A stretch of DNA of 64,000 nt from Alistipes provencensis (lineage in GTDB: Bacteria; Bacteroidota; Bacteroidia; Bacteroidales; Rikenellaceae), in assembly GCF_900083545.1 (NCBI RefSeq), contig NZ_LT559262.1, positions 3,522,324 to 3,586,323 on the forward strand, in the 5' to 3' direction. The notes beneath the pieces were generated by a model. It had not been told where the DNA came from and did not search any database. It saw nothing but the letters and a program-made list of their open reading frames with translations. This document shows, one piece after another, positions 1-9,417 of the stretch. The translations under genes and the position numbers were made by a program. Each line of letters opens with the position of its first letter. Positions within the stretch are counted from its first letter, which is position 1.

Positions 1-792
1 AAGCGGCTGGGGCTTTATTATATGGAAGAGGCCGCGGCCATGCGCACCTCCCATGTGGTCTACGACCGCGCCGACTCGGCCTTCGACACCCTCCGGCCGG
101 GGATGGTCGACTGGCGCAGGCTGTTCAGCGATGCCGCGTGGTTCCACTGGTCGGGCATCTCGGCCGCGGTGAGCGCCGACACGGCAGCCGTATGCGCCGA
201 AGCGATCGCCGTCGCCCGGGAGATGGGGCTGACCGTCTCGTGCGACATCAACTACCGCAAGAACCTCTGGAAATACGGCAAGGAGCCGCAGGAGGTGCTG
301 CCCCCGCTGATGGAGCAGTGCGACATCTTCTTCGGCACGGACGACGAATACGAGAAGATACTCGACATGCGCCTGCCGAAATTCGAGGCCCGCAACGCCT
401 CCTACCAGCCCGACACAGCCGGTTACGAGCGCGCTTCGGCGGAGGTTGCGGCGCGTTTTCCCCGCTGCCGGGGCATCGTCTTCGGGCTCCGCAGCGTCTT
501 GAGCGCCAACCACCATCTGATCTCCGGAACCCTCTACACCGGGGGCAGGCTGCTCTCCACGCGGGTCTACGACATCGACAATGTGGTGGACTGCGTCGGC
601 GTGGGCGACGCCTTCGTGGGCGGCCTGATCTATGGGATGGCCGAGCACGCCGGGGACATGCAGTTCGCGCTCGACTTCGGCACGGCGGCCTGCGCCCTGA
701 AGAACACCATTCCGGGTGACTACAACCAGTTCACGGCCGAGGAGGTCGCCCAGTTGGCCCGCGGCTCCGTCTCGGGCCGCATCGCAAGGTAA
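1..792 (+). CDS. kdgK: 2-dehydro-3-deoxygluconate kinase-like PfkB sugar kinase, 5' end missing
   Basis: The reading frame is already open at base 1, and the first in-frame ATG (base 22) falls inside conserved sequence (RLGLYYMEE), so the true start lies left of the window. The remaining 263 residues are the C-terminal part of a ribokinase/PfkB kinase. The signature GVGDAFVGG near the end carries the Asp that acts as catalytic base, and CDINYRKNLW is the usual strand found in 2-keto-3-deoxygluconate kinases. The expected reaction is ATP-dependent phosphorylation of KDG to KDPG in hexuronate breakdown in the cytoplasm. The family is clear; the exact substrate is inferred from similarity and no uronate genes are visible beside it. 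A strong terminator follows 22 bases after the stop. Confidence 0.8.
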   Translation, partial: KRLGLYYMEEAAAMRTSHVVYDRADSAFDTLRPGMVDWRRLFSDAAWFHWSGISAAVSADTAAVCAEAIAVAREMGLTVSCDINYRKNLWKYGKEPQEVLPPLMEQCDIFFGTDDEYEKILDMRLPKFEARNASYQPDTAGYERASAEVAARFPRCRGIVFGLRSVLSANHHLISGTLYTGGRLLSTRVYDIDNVVDCVGVGDAFVGGLIYGMAEHAGDMQFALDFGTAACALKNTIPGDYNQFTAEEVAQLARGSVSGRIAR

Positions 793-813
793 AAGCCCCC
801 ATTACAAATCCGC

Positions 814-855
814 AAAAAAGAGAACCCCGGTCAGTTGACCGGGGTTCTCTTTTTT
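814..855. terminator. Bidirectional intrinsic terminator
   Basis: A near-perfect palindrome with a GC-rich core (AACCCCGGTCA / TGACCGGGGTT), bordered by A6 on the left and T6 on the right. It therefore works as a rho-independent terminator in both directions and serves the convergent kinase and TPR genes. Confidence 0.9.
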
Positions 856-865
856 CCGTATAAGA

Positions 866-2209
866 CTATTCGCCTTTGGCCTTCTTATAGAGGTCGTTGT
901 AGGTGTTGTACTTCTCCATGATGCCGGGTTCGTCGCGCAGACGGAAACACAGCGACTTGAGGAACTCCAGCGTATCGAGATCCTCGGGCTTGATCTGGTG
1001 AGCCTTCTCGAACCAAGGCACGGCGGCCATGTAGACGTCGTTGACACCCTTCAGGTCGGCATCGTAGGCGGCCTGACTGCTGTACTGCTTCTCGTTCATC
1101 TCCTTGTTCAGCGCGTCGCCCTTGATCGTGTAGAACACGCCCAGATAGTAGTTGCCTTCGAACATGTCGGGCTTCAGCTCCACGACCTTCTTGAACGAGT
1201 CGATGCTCTGGTCGTAGTCCTTCAGCGCGTAGAAGATACGTCCGCGGCCGAACCACAGGTCGACGTTCTCGGGGTTGTCCTGAATGGCCTTGTCGATCAG
1301 CGCCACGAGGTCGGCGGGGTTACCCACGCCCTCCTCCGAGGTGTAGAGCTGCATCAGACCGTCGAGGATACGCTCGTTCTTCGGGAACTTCTCGATACCC
1401 GTCAGCAGGGCGTCCTTGGCCTTCATCACGTTGGCCTTGTCAGCATCCTTCTGGCCGTAGAGACAGTGGAAGAGGTAGTAGTAAACGTTGCCCTCCTCAT
1501 CGGCATAGCCCTTGTCGATGGCTTGGGTCAGCAGCTTGCCGCCCTGAACGAACGACTTGGGGTTGTTGGCGCCGTCGACCGTCAGCAGGTAGCCCGCATA
1601 GTAGAGCAGCGCGGGATCGGCCTCGCCGTAAGCCGGGCTCGACTGGGCCTCGTAAGCCGTCACATAAGCCTTGGCCGCAGCCGCGTAGTCGCCCGAGTCG
1701 ATACCGGTGTTACCGGCCTGCGAGCAGAAGTCGCTGACCTGCTTCAGACCCTCCTTGACCTTGTCGGCTGTCTTGGGATCCAGCTCGTAAGCCTTGTTGT
1801 AAGCCTCGATAGCTTTCTCGGGAGCGTCCTTCATCACCCACCGGGTCTGCTTCCATGTAGCGACCTTGTTGTCCTTGATGTAGGCGGTGAAATAGTTGTA
1901 AACCCACGCATCGTACTCCGCGCCGTTGAGCGTCACCTTCTCCGTCGACTTGGGTTCGCCGACAGCCAGTTTCAGCATCGTGGCTTCCATATTGACGAAA
2001 AGGCTCTTCGTCGGCTCGATAGCCACTTCGTAGAATGCCTTACCGCGGTTGATCCATGTTGCGGCCTTGGCAGCTTTCTTCTCGTTGGCGATGTCGGCAT
2101 CGCTCTTTTCGATCTTGGCGAGAAGCGCTTCCTTGTTCACTTTCTGGGCCTGCACGGCGGGAACTGCTACGAGCAGCGCCGCGAGAGCCGTCAAAATCGT
2201 TTTCTTCAT
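866..2209 (-). CDS. Periplasmic tetratricopeptide-repeat protein
   Basis: A 447-residue protein with a clear signal peptide (MKKTILTALAALL, cleavage near AVQAQ). The ATG at 2209 is chosen because the upstream alternative at 2248 would put a charged extension before the signal peptide. TPR-like helical pairs are visible at about residues 115-135 (EKAIEAYNKAYELDPK), 160-180 (GDYAAAAKAYVTAYEA), 325-365 (WFGRGRIFYALKDYDQSI, then VVELKPDMFEGNYYLG) and 400-430 (AVPWFEKAHQIKPEDLDTL). TPR proteins are scaffolds, so no enzyme activity is expected; a periplasmic or outer-membrane-associated role is inferred from the signal peptide. It lies 38 bases downstream of gyrA on the same strand and may be partly co-transcribed. 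No specific partner can be named. Confidence 0.8.
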   Translation of the reverse strand: MKKTILTALAALLVAVPAVQAQKVNKEALLAKIEKSDADIANEKKAAKAATWINRGKAFYEVAIEPTKSLFVNMEATMLKLAVGEPKSTEKVTLNGAEYDAWVYNYFTAYIKDNKVATWKQTRWVMKDAPEKAIEAYNKAYELDPKTADKVKEGLKQVSDFCSQAGNTGIDSGDYAAAAKAYVTAYEAQSSPAYGEADPALLYYAGYLLTVDGANNPKSFVQGGKLLTQAIDKGYADEEGNVYYYLFHCLYGQKDADKANVMKAKDALLTGIEKFPKNERILDGLMQLYTSEEGVGNPADLVALIDKAIQDNPENVDLWFGRGRIFYALKDYDQSIDSFKKVVELKPDMFEGNYYLGVFYTIKGDALNKEMNEKQYSSQAAYDADLKGVNDVYMAAVPWFEKAHQIKPEDLDTLEFLKSLCFRLRDEPGIMEKYNTYNDLYKKAKGE

Positions 2210-2247
2210 AGTAAACTGAAATTTTAAAGTTTTTTGATGTTTTTCCA

Positions 2248-4800
2248 TTATTCTTCCGCAGAGGGAGCGTCGGTCGCGGGCGTCTCGGCCCCGTTCTCAG
2301 CGCCTTCCGCAGACTGCACTTCCTCCTCATCCCCGGCTGCCGGCACGGCCATCACCGAAGCAATGGCGTCGCCTTCGCGGAGGTTGATGATACGCACGCC
2401 CTGCGTAGCGCGGCCCGCAAGACGGATCTGCTCGACGGCGGTGCGTATGGTGAGTCCCGAACGGTTGATGATCATCAGGTCGTTCTCGTCGGTAACGGCC
2501 TGAATCGATATTAGTTTGCCTGTCTTTTCCGTAATGTTGATGGTCTTCACGCCCTTTCCGCCGCGGTTGGTGATGCGGTACTCGTCCAGATCGGTACGCT
2601 TTCCGTAGCCGTTCTCGCTCAGCACCAGCACATCCTGCTTCGAATCGGGTTCCACACAGATCATGCCGATCACCTCGTCCGACTCCTCGATCGAGATGCC
2701 GCGCACACCCGCGCCGACACGTCCGATCGGACGCACCGTCGACTCGTTGAAACGGATGGCCTTGCCCTCCTTGGCCGCGATCATCACCTCGGCGCTGCCG
2801 CTGGTGAGCTTGGCCTCGATCAACTGGTCGCCCTCGCGGATGACGATGGCGTTGACACCGTTCTGACGCGGACGCGAATAGGCCTCGAGCTTGGTCTTCT
2901 TGATCGTGCCGTCCTTCGTACACATGATGATGAAGTTGTTGTTCACATACTCCGCATCGGCCAGACTCTTGACGTTGATATAGGCGCGGACCTTGTCGTC
3001 CGGCTCGATCTGGATGACGTTCTGGATGGCACGTCCCTTCGACGAGCGCGCTCCCTCGGGAATCTCGTAGACCTTGAGCCAGAAGCAGCGGCCCTTCTCC
3101 GTGAAGAACAGCATTGTGTTGTGCATCGAAGCCACATAGATGTGCTCGATGAAGTCCTCGTCGCGCGTGGCGCTGCCCTTGGCCCCTACGCCGCCGCGGT
3201 TCTGCGTGCGGTATTCGGCCAGCGGCGTGCGCTTGATGTAGCCCATGTGCGAGATGGTGATGACCATGTCGTCGTCGGCGTAGAAATCCTCGGGGTTGAA
3301 CTCCTCGGAAGCATAGACGATCTCCGAGCGGCGTTCGTCGCCGTATTTCTCCTTGATCTCCAGCAGTTCGTCCTTGATGACCTGCATCTGCATCGAGACG
3401 TTCTCGAGAATCTCGGTCAGGTGTTCGATCAGCTTCATCAGCTCGTCGCGCTCGGCGATCAGCTTGCCGCGCTCCAGACCGGTCAGCGCGCGCAGACGCA
3501 TCTCGATGATGGCCGAAGCTTGGATGTCGCTCAGCTCGAACCGCTCGATCAGGGTCTGCTTCGCGGCGTCGGGCGTCTGCGAAGCGCGGATGATGCGCAC
3601 GATCTCGTCGATGTTGTCCTGCGCGATCAGCAAACCCAGCACGATGTGCAGGCGCTCCTCGGCCTTGCGCTTGTCGTAGCGCGTGCGGCGCACCACCACG
3701 TCGTGACGGTGCTCAATGAAGTATTTGATCAGGTCGCGCATCGGGAGCATCTCGGGACGCCCCTTCACCAGCGCGATGTTGTTCACGGCAAACGACGTTT
3801 GCAGCGGGGTGTTCTTGAACAGCGTGTTCAGCACCACGCTCGCCACGGCGTCCTGCTTCAGGATGATGATGATGCGCAGGCCGTTGCGGTCCGACTCGTC
3901 GTTGATATAGGAGATGCCTTCGATCTTCTTGTCGTTGATCATGTCGGCGATCTTCTTGATCATCTCGGCCTTGTTGATCATGTAGGGGATCTCCGTGATG
4001 ACGATGCACTCGCGGCCGCTCGGCGTATGCTCGATCTCGGTCTTGGCGCGCATCATCACGCGTCCGCGGCCCGTCAGCATCGCCTCCCTGACACCCTCGT
4101 AGCCGTAGATGATACCGCCCGTGGGGAAGTCGGGGCCCTTGACGTAGTGCAGGAGCTCCTCGCCCGTGATCTCGGGGTTGTCGATATAGGCGCAGCAGGC
4201 GTCCACCACCTCCGAGAGGTTGTGCGGAGCCATGTTCGTGGCCATACCGACGGCGATACCGCTGGCGCCGTTGACGATCAGCAGCGGGATTTTCGTGGGC
4301 AGGACCGTAGGTTCGGGAATCGTGTCGTCGAAGTTCAGCGTCCAGTCGACGGTCTCCTTGTCGATGTCGGCCATCACCTCGTCGGTGATCTTCTTCATGC
4401 GGGCCTCGGTATAACGCATGGCAGCCGGCGAATCGCCGTCCATCGAACCGAAGTTACCCTGTCCGTCGACCAGCGGGTAACGCATCGACCAGTCCTGCGC
4501 CAGACGGACCATCGCGTCGTAGACCGACGAGTCGCCGTGGGGGTGGAACTTACCGAGCACGTCGCCGACGATACGGGCCGACTTACGGGTGGGTTTGTCG
4601 GAGTAGAGGTTGAGCTCCGCGCTCATATCGTAGAGGATGCGCCGGTGTACGGGCTTCATACCGTCCCTGACGTCGGGCAGCGCACGCGACACGATGACCG
4701 ACATCGAGTAGTCGATGTACGCCGACTTCATCTGCTCTTCGATATTGATGGGGATGATACGCCCCGTCAAACCGGCATTCTTTTCTTCTTCCGTTAGCAT
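2248..4800 (-). CDS. gyrA: DNA gyrase subunit A
   Basis: An 850-residue GyrA. The start at 4800 ([10 protein letters not shown]) is preferred over the in-frame codon at 4839, because the core begins with [20 protein letters not shown]. The active-site tyrosine is in MRYTEARM (about residue 129). The quinolone-determining region reads [13 protein letters not shown] and keeps the Ser and Asp at positions equivalent to E. coli 83 and 87, so no resistance change is seen. The C-terminal beta-pinwheel has a GyrA-box-like segment ([14 protein letters not shown], about residue 540) and a later [10 protein letters not shown] repeat, which supports gyrase rather than topoisomerase IV. The C-tail is acidic and Ala/Glu-rich. 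With GyrB (not in the window) it introduces negative supercoils. Confidence 0.95.
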   Translation of the reverse strand: MLTEEEKNAGLTGRIIPINIEEQMKSAYIDYSMSVIVSRALPDVRDGMKPVHRRILYDMSAELNLYSDKPTRKSARIVGDVLGKFHPHGDSSVYDAMVRLAQDWSMRYPLVDGQGNFGSMDGDSPAAMRYTEARMKKITDEVMADIDKETVDWTLNFDDTIPEPTVLPTKIPLLIVNGASGIAVGMATNMAPHNLSEVVDACCAYIDNPEITGEELLHYVKGPDFPTGGIIYGYEGVREAMLTGRGRVMMRAKTEIEHTPSGRECIVITEIPYMINKAEMIKKIADMINDKKIEGISYINDESDRNGLRIIIILKQDAVASVVLNTLFKNTPLQTSFAVNNIALVKGRPEMLPMRDLIKYFIEHRHDVVVRRTRYDKRKAEERLHIVLGLLIAQDNIDEIVRIIRASQTPDAAKQTLIERFELSDIQASAIIEMRLRALTGLERGKLIAERDELMKLIEHLTEILENVSMQMQVIKDELLEIKEKYGDERRSEIVYASEEFNPEDFYADDDMVITISHMGYIKRTPLAEYRTQNRGGVGAKGSATRDEDFIEHIYVASMHNTMLFFTEKGRCFWLKVYEIPEGARSSKGRAIQNVIQIEPDDKVRAYINVKSLADAEYVNNNFIIMCTKDGTIKKTKLEAYSRPRQNGVNAIVIREGDQLIEAKLTSGSAEVMIAAKEGKAIRFNESTVRPIGRVGAGVRGISIEESDEVIGMICVEPDSKQDVLVLSENGYGKRTDLDEYRITNRGGKGVKTINITEKTGKLISIQAVTDENDLMIINRSGLTIRTAVEQIRLAGRATQGVRIINLREGDAIASVMAVPAAGDEEEVQSAEGAENGAETPATDAPSAEE

Positions 4801-4882
4801 TATTCCGTGTTTAATCCTTTTTGCACCGACACCGCGCATCGCCGGGTCGGTACCGATCGAAAATTAGCAATCTTTTAACGAA

Positions 4883-4914
4883 CAAAAATACGATTTATTT
4901 CCGATCTGAGCAAC
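4883..4914 (-). promoter_or_regulatory. Predicted gyrA promoter
   Basis: On the minus strand the -7 element is TATTTTTG (4890 to 4883), matching TAnnTTTG. A weaker -33 match, GTTG (4914 to 4911), lies 20 bases upstream. It sits about 83 bases before the gyrA ATG. Confidence 0.55.
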
Positions 4915-5052
4915 TTTGCAGGCAAAAATCTCTTCGCGCGCGCGATATTTTTCAGGGAGCATGCCGTTTTTGGCCCTTTTCCGGCGATCTGACGGCCTGA
5001 AAAAAAATTCCCGGCAGACTGCCGGGGAAAATGCGGATTCCGGCGTCGTCCG

Positions 5053-5079
5053 GCGTCGTCCGCCGTCGCCGGACGACGC
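5053..5079. repeat. GC-rich inverted repeat next to the FNT promoter
   Basis: Perfect 10-bp arms (GCGTCGTCCG / CGGACGACGC) around a 7-base loop, preceded by a partial direct repeat of CGGCGTCGTC at 5041 and 5051. There is no T-tract, so it is not a typical terminator. It ends five bases before the -33 box, where an operator or a transcript hairpin would fit. Confidence 0.6.
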
Positions 5080-5084
5080 GACAG

Positions 5085-5115
5085 TTTGTCATTTACGCAG
5101 GATTTTCTACCTTTG
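5085..5115 (+). promoter_or_regulatory. Predicted promoter of the FNT channel gene
   Basis: TTTG (5085-5088), a 19-base spacer and TACCTTTG (5108-5115) match the Bacteroidetes housekeeping promoter exactly. The ATG follows 20 bases after the -7 box, so the leader is very short. Confidence 0.8.
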
Positions 5116-5134
5116 CGCCCACTATCGTTTTCCT

Positions 5135-5914
5135 ATGACCCTGATCAACACCCCCAAAGAGGTCCTCGCGCTGGCCGGCCGGTCCGCGGCGGACAAACTC
5201 CGGAATCCGGCCTCCAAAACCCTGATCCTCGCATTCCTCGCCGGAGCGTATATCGCCGTCGGCGGGCTGTTCTCGCTCATCGCGGGCTTCGGATTTCCCG
5301 GAGCCGCCGAAGCGCCCGGATTCCAGCGCCTGCTGTCGGGCGCGACCTTTCCGCTGGGGCTCATTCTGGTGATCTTCACCGGCGCCGAGCTCTTCACGGG
5401 CAACAACGCCGTACTCGTCCCGGGAGCGCTCGGGCGGCAATACGGATGGAACCGGGTGCTGCGCAACTGGGGGCTCGTCTACGTCGGGAATTTCGCCGGG
5501 GCGCTCTTCTTCACCTGGTTTCTGGTCGTCGTGCCCGGCGTACTCTCATCGGAGTTGTGGCAGAAAGCGGCCTGCGGCATTGCACAGGCCAAGGTCTCGA
5601 TGCCGTGGATGACGGTGTTCCTGCGCGGCGTGGGCGCCAACTGGCTGGTATGTCTGGCCGTATGGCTCGGGCTGAGCGCCAACGACGTCCCGGGCCGCAT
5701 GATGGGGCTGTTCTTTCCGATCATGTGCTTCGTGGCGATCGGCTACGAGCACTGCATCGCCAACATGTTCTTCATCCCGCTGGGCATGATGCTCGGGGCG
5801 CCGGTCACCTGCGGGGAGTTCCTGATCGACAACCTCATCCCCGCCCCCCTCGGCAATATCGTGGGCGGGGGCCTCTTCGTAGGGGGCCTCTACTGGCATC
5901 TCAACCGGAAATAA
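5135..5914 (+). CDS. Formate/nitrite transporter family channel
   Basis: A 259-residue, six-helix membrane protein of the FNT (FocA/NirC) family, a pentameric channel for small monovalent anions such as formate or nitrite. Family signatures are visible: GANWLVCLAVW (about residues 167-177) and the block YEHCIANMFFIPLG (about 207-220), whose His is the conserved pore histidine. The start at 5135 is taken because a promoter ends only 20 bases upstream, so the longer frame from 4916 would begin outside the transcript. The gene stands alone with no formate lyase, hydrogenase or nitrite reductase beside it, so the anion cannot be decided. It converges on the LolA-like gene with a 16-base gap. Confidence 0.85.
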   Translation: MTLINTPKEVLALAGRSAADKLRNPASKTLILAFLAGAYIAVGGLFSLIAGFGFPGAAEAPGFQRLLSGATFPLGLILVIFTGAELFTGNNAVLVPGALGRQYGWNRVLRNWGLVYVGNFAGALFFTWFLVVVPGVLSSELWQKAACGIAQAKVSMPWMTVFLRGVGANWLVCLAVWLGLSANDVPGRMMGLFFPIMCFVAIGYEHCIANMFFIPLGMMLGAPVTCGEFLIDNLIPAPLGNIVGGGLFVGGLYWHLNRK

Positions 5915-5930
5915 TCAGGAAAATCGCCCG

Positions 5931-6533
5931 TCAGCGGAAGTCGATGAACTCATAACCCGCATAGGCATTCCTGTCGAACACGCGGACGTGCCCCGCAAGC
6001 GGCGCGATGCCGAGAACGCTGACCTGCACCTGCTCGCCGTCGTAGTCGTAGGAGAGCGACAGGGGGCGCATCGTAGCGGTGTCGACCGTCACGGTAACGT
6101 TACCCGCCGGAGCGTCGTTCCCGGCAGTGGGCGTCAGCCGCACGACGGCACGGCCCGCGGCTTCGGAGACCAGCGTCGGGACATACTCGCTGCCGAGGAA
6201 ATCGAAAGCCCGGACGGGGTTGTTCAGGATATTGCGGCTCGCGGCATCGACCTCCGTCACAGTCACCTCGCGGCGGCGGTTGTCGATCTCGTAGCGGATC
6301 ACGCTGTCGGCAAAGACCTCGGCATCGGCCAGCGCGAGGTAATAGTTCCGCCCCTCGACGACATAGCTGCCGCGGCTTTTGTAGTCGCCCGAGGCCACCT
6401 CGAAATTCACGCTGTAACCGGGCATCGCGCGGAATCCCGCAGCGAGTTTTTCCAATATCTCCGTGGCGCGTCCGGCTGCCGAAACAGCCTGAATACCGGC
6501 CACGAGGGCCATAAGGAGCAAAAGTCGTTTCAT
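5931..6533 (-). CDS. LolA-like outer-membrane lipoprotein carrier protein
   Basis: A 200-residue periplasmic protein with signal peptide (MKRLLLLMALVAGIQAVSA). The remainder has the beta-rich pattern of the LolA fold: an N-terminal helix (ATEILEKLAAGFRAMPGYSV), then strands such as GDYKSRGSYVVEGRNYYLAL. LolA ferries lipoproteins from the inner to the outer membrane through the periplasm. The gene starts 12 bases after the ftsK stop on the same strand, the same neighbourhood seen in other Bacteroidales (from general knowledge), so it is probably co-transcribed with ftsK. Sequence identity within LolA-like proteins is low; a related outer-membrane biogenesis carrier is the alternative. Confidence 0.75.
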   Translation of the reverse strand: MKRLLLLMALVAGIQAVSAAGRATEILEKLAAGFRAMPGYSVNFEVASGDYKSRGSYVVEGRNYYLALADAEVFADSVIRYEIDNRRREVTVTEVDAASRNILNNPVRAFDFLGSEYVPTLVSEAAGRAVVRLTPTAGNDAPAGNVTVTVDTATMRPLSLSYDYDGEQVQVSVLGIAPLAGHVRVFDRNAYAGYEFIDFR

Positions 6534-6545
6534 CGTCGGAATCAG

Positions 6546-9329
6546 TTAAAATACCCCCAGTTCCTGCAACTTGGCCTCCAGCGAGGGCAGGTCGTGGTAG
6601 AGGATGTCGCGCGGCTTGGCGCCCTGCTGACGGCCGACGATGCCGGCCCGCTCGAGCTGCATCATGATGCGGCCGGCGCGGTTGAAACCCACCTCGTAGT
6701 TGCGCTGAATCATCGAGGTCGAGATCGACCCGTCCTGCACGGCGCTGCGGGCGATCTCGGCGAAGAGCGAGTCGTATTTCAGGGGCGCCGAGGAGGACTC
6801 CTCGCTGCCCATCTGCGCCCCCTCGCCGCTGTCGGGCGTGTAGTCGGGCAGCGCATAGGCCGCCGTGTAACCCTGCTGTTTGGAGATGTAATCCACGATG
6901 CGCTCGACCTCCTTGGTCTCGACCAGCGCACACTGGATACGCGTCAGTTCGCCGTCCTTCGAGATGAGCATGTCGCCGCGGCCGATCAACTGGTCGGCGC
7001 CGGGACGGTCGAGGATCGTCCGCGAGTCGATCATCTGCATCACGCGGAAAGCAACGCGGGCCGGGAAGTTGGCCTTGATCTTACCCGTGATGACGTCGAC
7101 CGACGGACGCTGCGTGGCGATGATGAGGTGGATGCCGATGGCGCGGGCCTTCTGGGCCAGCCGCGTCACGGGGGTCTCGACCTCCTTGGCCGTCATGATG
7201 AGGTCGGCGAACTCGTCGATCACCACGACGATATAGGGCATGAAGCGGTGGCCGTTCATCGGGTTCAGCCGCCGCGCGGTGAATTTCTCGTTGTACTCGG
7301 AGATGTTCCGGGCGCCGGCCTTCTTGCACAGCTCCAGACGGCTGTCCATCTCCGTGCAGAGCGCGTTGAGCGTATAGACCGCCTTGCGGGGATCGGTGAC
7401 GATGGCCTCGTCCTCCGACTCCATCTTGGCCAGAAAATGGCGTTCGACCTTGGAGTAGAGCGAGAACTCGACCATCTTGGGGTCGATCATCACGAACTTG
7501 AGCTGCGCGGGATGCTTGCGGTAGAGCAGCGAGGTGATGATGGCGTTCAGCCCGACGGACTTACCCTGCCCCGTGGCGCCTGCCACCAGCAGGTGGGGCA
7601 TCTTGGCCAGATCGAAGACGTAGTTTTCGTTCTGGATCGTGCGGCCGATCACCACCGGCAGCTCGGCCTTCGACTCCTGAAAACGCAGCGACCGCACGGC
7701 CGAATACATCGACACGATCTGCTTGTTGCGGTTCGGAACCTCGATGCCGATGGTCCCCTTGCCCGGAATCGGGGCGATGATGCGGATGCCCGACTCGGCC
7801 TTGAGGCTCTGGGCGATATCGTTCTGGAGACCCTGAATCTTGGCGATCTTGACCCCCTGCGCCTGCACGATCTCGTAGAGCGTGACCGTAGGGCCCACGG
7901 TGGCCTTGATGCGCTGGATCGGAATGCCGAAATACTTGAGCGTCTCCTCGATCTTGGTCTTGTTCTCGAAAATCTCCTCGTCCGACACCTCCGAATCGGA
8001 AATATAGTCCTCCAGCAGCGTCACAGGCGGTTTGTGGTAATTCACCAAGTCTTTCAGCGGGTCGTAGCTCTCCGTCGGGATCGCCTTCTCGTCGACCAGC
8101 TTCGCCTCGTTGGACTCGACCGTCACCACGACGCCTTCGGCCGGAATTTCGGGTTCCGCAACCGTTTCGACCGGCGCCTCCGCGGGTGTCTCCGCAGGTG
8201 TTTGAGTCTCGTCGCCGACGATGATCTCGGTGAAAGGCCCGTCGGACACGGGAGCCGTCGGCGCGGCGGGACGGAACGTCGGACGCTCCAGCTCGATCAG
8301 CCCCCCGCGGCCCATCACCACACGCCCTTCGGGGTGCGAGAGGTCGACCTCGGTGAACTCCTCGTCTTCGGCTGGCGCCTGCGGCTCCTCCTCCGGAGCA
8401 ACCTCGCCAACGGGCTTTCCGTCGGGCGTCAGTTCCACAAAGGGATCGTCCTCGTCCCGGACCGTGGCTTTCGCGGCCGCAGCGGACTCCGCCGGACGCT
8501 CGACATGTATCGGCGCGGCGGCTTTCTGCACCGGGGATTCCGGAGCGGCGGCGGCCTTGGCGACAGGAGCTGCGGATTCGGCGGCTTTCGGAGCCGGTTT
8601 CGGAACCGGTTTCGGAACCGACACGGGAGTCTCCTCCGTGATCTCTCCGTCCTCCCCGGGGGTGCGGCCGAGGGGCACGACCACCTTGTGCTTGACGATC
8701 TCGACGATCTTCTCGCCCTTGTCGGCCATGACGTTGCCGACCTCGTTGACCTTGTTGATGAAATTGCGGTTGATGAATACGCCCGTCAGAATCCATCCGC
8801 CCAGCAGCAGGATAAGCGTTCCGACGGCGCCGATATGCGTGCGCAGCAGGGTCGAGACCTCGATGCCGAACGCACCGCCCCACCCCGTCGAGCAGCAGAT
8901 GCTCCAGCGGTCGGAAAAGGCGAACCCGAGGGTCAGCGACCCGAGGATCATGATGAAGAACAGCGAGAGGATCGAGTGGTTCACCAGCAGCGGCCGCTGG
9001 CGGATGATTCTTATCCCGATCAGCACCAGCATCACGGGAATCAGGATGCCGAACAGTCCGAACGAACGGTCGACCAGCAACATCCCCAGCCGCGCCCCGG
9101 CGACGCCGCACAGGTTCTCGATCTCGGCGCCGATCAGTTCGCGGTCCTCGACCGACTTTTGCAGCACGCTCTGGTCGGGAGCCCAACTGAAGAACGAGAA
9201 GAATACCGCGGCGGCGGAGAACAAGCCCGCGAACAACAGCAGCAGTCCCGCGATCCAGCGCGCGCTGTCGCGGTTGGAACGCTGCACGTTCTGTCGTCCG
9301 TTGGGGGATGTCGTATTTTTGGATGCCAT
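6546..9329 (-). CDS. ftsK: DNA translocase FtsK
   Basis: A 927-residue FtsK/SpoIIIE translocase that pumps DNA at the division septum during chromosome segregation. The start is the ATG at 9329 (MASKNTTSPNGRQ), although the frame stays open upstream into the frameshifted end of murI. About four membrane helices occupy residues 20-180, followed by a Pro/Ala/Glu-rich linker (about 200-390) and the motor domain. Walker A is GATGQGKSVGLNA (near residue 583), Walker B is VVVIDEFADLIM (near 698), and a winged-helix gamma domain (GSISTSMIQRNYEVGFNRAG) lies near the C-terminus. It is probably in one unit with lolA. Confidence 0.95.
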   Translation of the reverse strand: MASKNTTSPNGRQNVQRSNRDSARWIAGLLLLFAGLFSAAAVFFSFFSWAPDQSVLQKSVEDRELIGAEIENLCGVAGARLGMLLVDRSFGLFGILIPVMLVLIGIRIIRQRPLLVNHSILSLFFIMILGSLTLGFAFSDRWSICCSTGWGGAFGIEVSTLLRTHIGAVGTLILLLGGWILTGVFINRNFINKVNEVGNVMADKGEKIVEIVKHKVVVPLGRTPGEDGEITEETPVSVPKPVPKPAPKAAESAAPVAKAAAAPESPVQKAAAPIHVERPAESAAAAKATVRDEDDPFVELTPDGKPVGEVAPEEEPQAPAEDEEFTEVDLSHPEGRVVMGRGGLIELERPTFRPAAPTAPVSDGPFTEIIVGDETQTPAETPAEAPVETVAEPEIPAEGVVVTVESNEAKLVDEKAIPTESYDPLKDLVNYHKPPVTLLEDYISDSEVSDEEIFENKTKIEETLKYFGIPIQRIKATVGPTVTLYEIVQAQGVKIAKIQGLQNDIAQSLKAESGIRIIAPIPGKGTIGIEVPNRNKQIVSMYSAVRSLRFQESKAELPVVIGRTIQNENYVFDLAKMPHLLVAGATGQGKSVGLNAIITSLLYRKHPAQLKFVMIDPKMVEFSLYSKVERHFLAKMESEDEAIVTDPRKAVYTLNALCTEMDSRLELCKKAGARNISEYNEKFTARRLNPMNGHRFMPYIVVVIDEFADLIMTAKEVETPVTRLAQKARAIGIHLIIATQRPSVDVITGKIKANFPARVAFRVMQMIDSRTILDRPGADQLIGRGDMLISKDGELTRIQCALVETKEVERIVDYISKQQGYTAAYALPDYTPDSGEGAQMGSEESSSAPLKYDSLFAEIARSAVQDGSISTSMIQRNYEVGFNRAGRIMMQLERAGIVGRQQGAKPRDILYHDLPSLEAKLQELGVF

Positions 9330-9417
9330 TTCTGTTACGCTTGATTTATCAAGCGAAGGTACGCATTTTTTCCGACATTCCGGATTCCGGAAGCCGAAAA
9401 TAGCGCGAAAGCAACAA

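Larger units (their letters stand above)
4801..5134. other. Divergent intergenic region between gyrA and the FNT channel gene
   Basis: This 334-base region holds a leftward promoter for gyrA (4883-4914), a short inverted repeat at 5011-5025 (CCGGCAG A CTGCCGG), a larger GC-rich hairpin at 5053-5079 and a rightward promoter for the channel gene (5085-5115). No tRNA or small ORF is convincing here. Confidence 0.7.

Noticed and set aside
4520..4550. Possible quinolone-resistance change in gyrA
   Set aside because: Ser and Asp at the key positions (GDSSVYD) are the sensitive type. The Ala in parC (GDASIKD) may be natural for the lineage.
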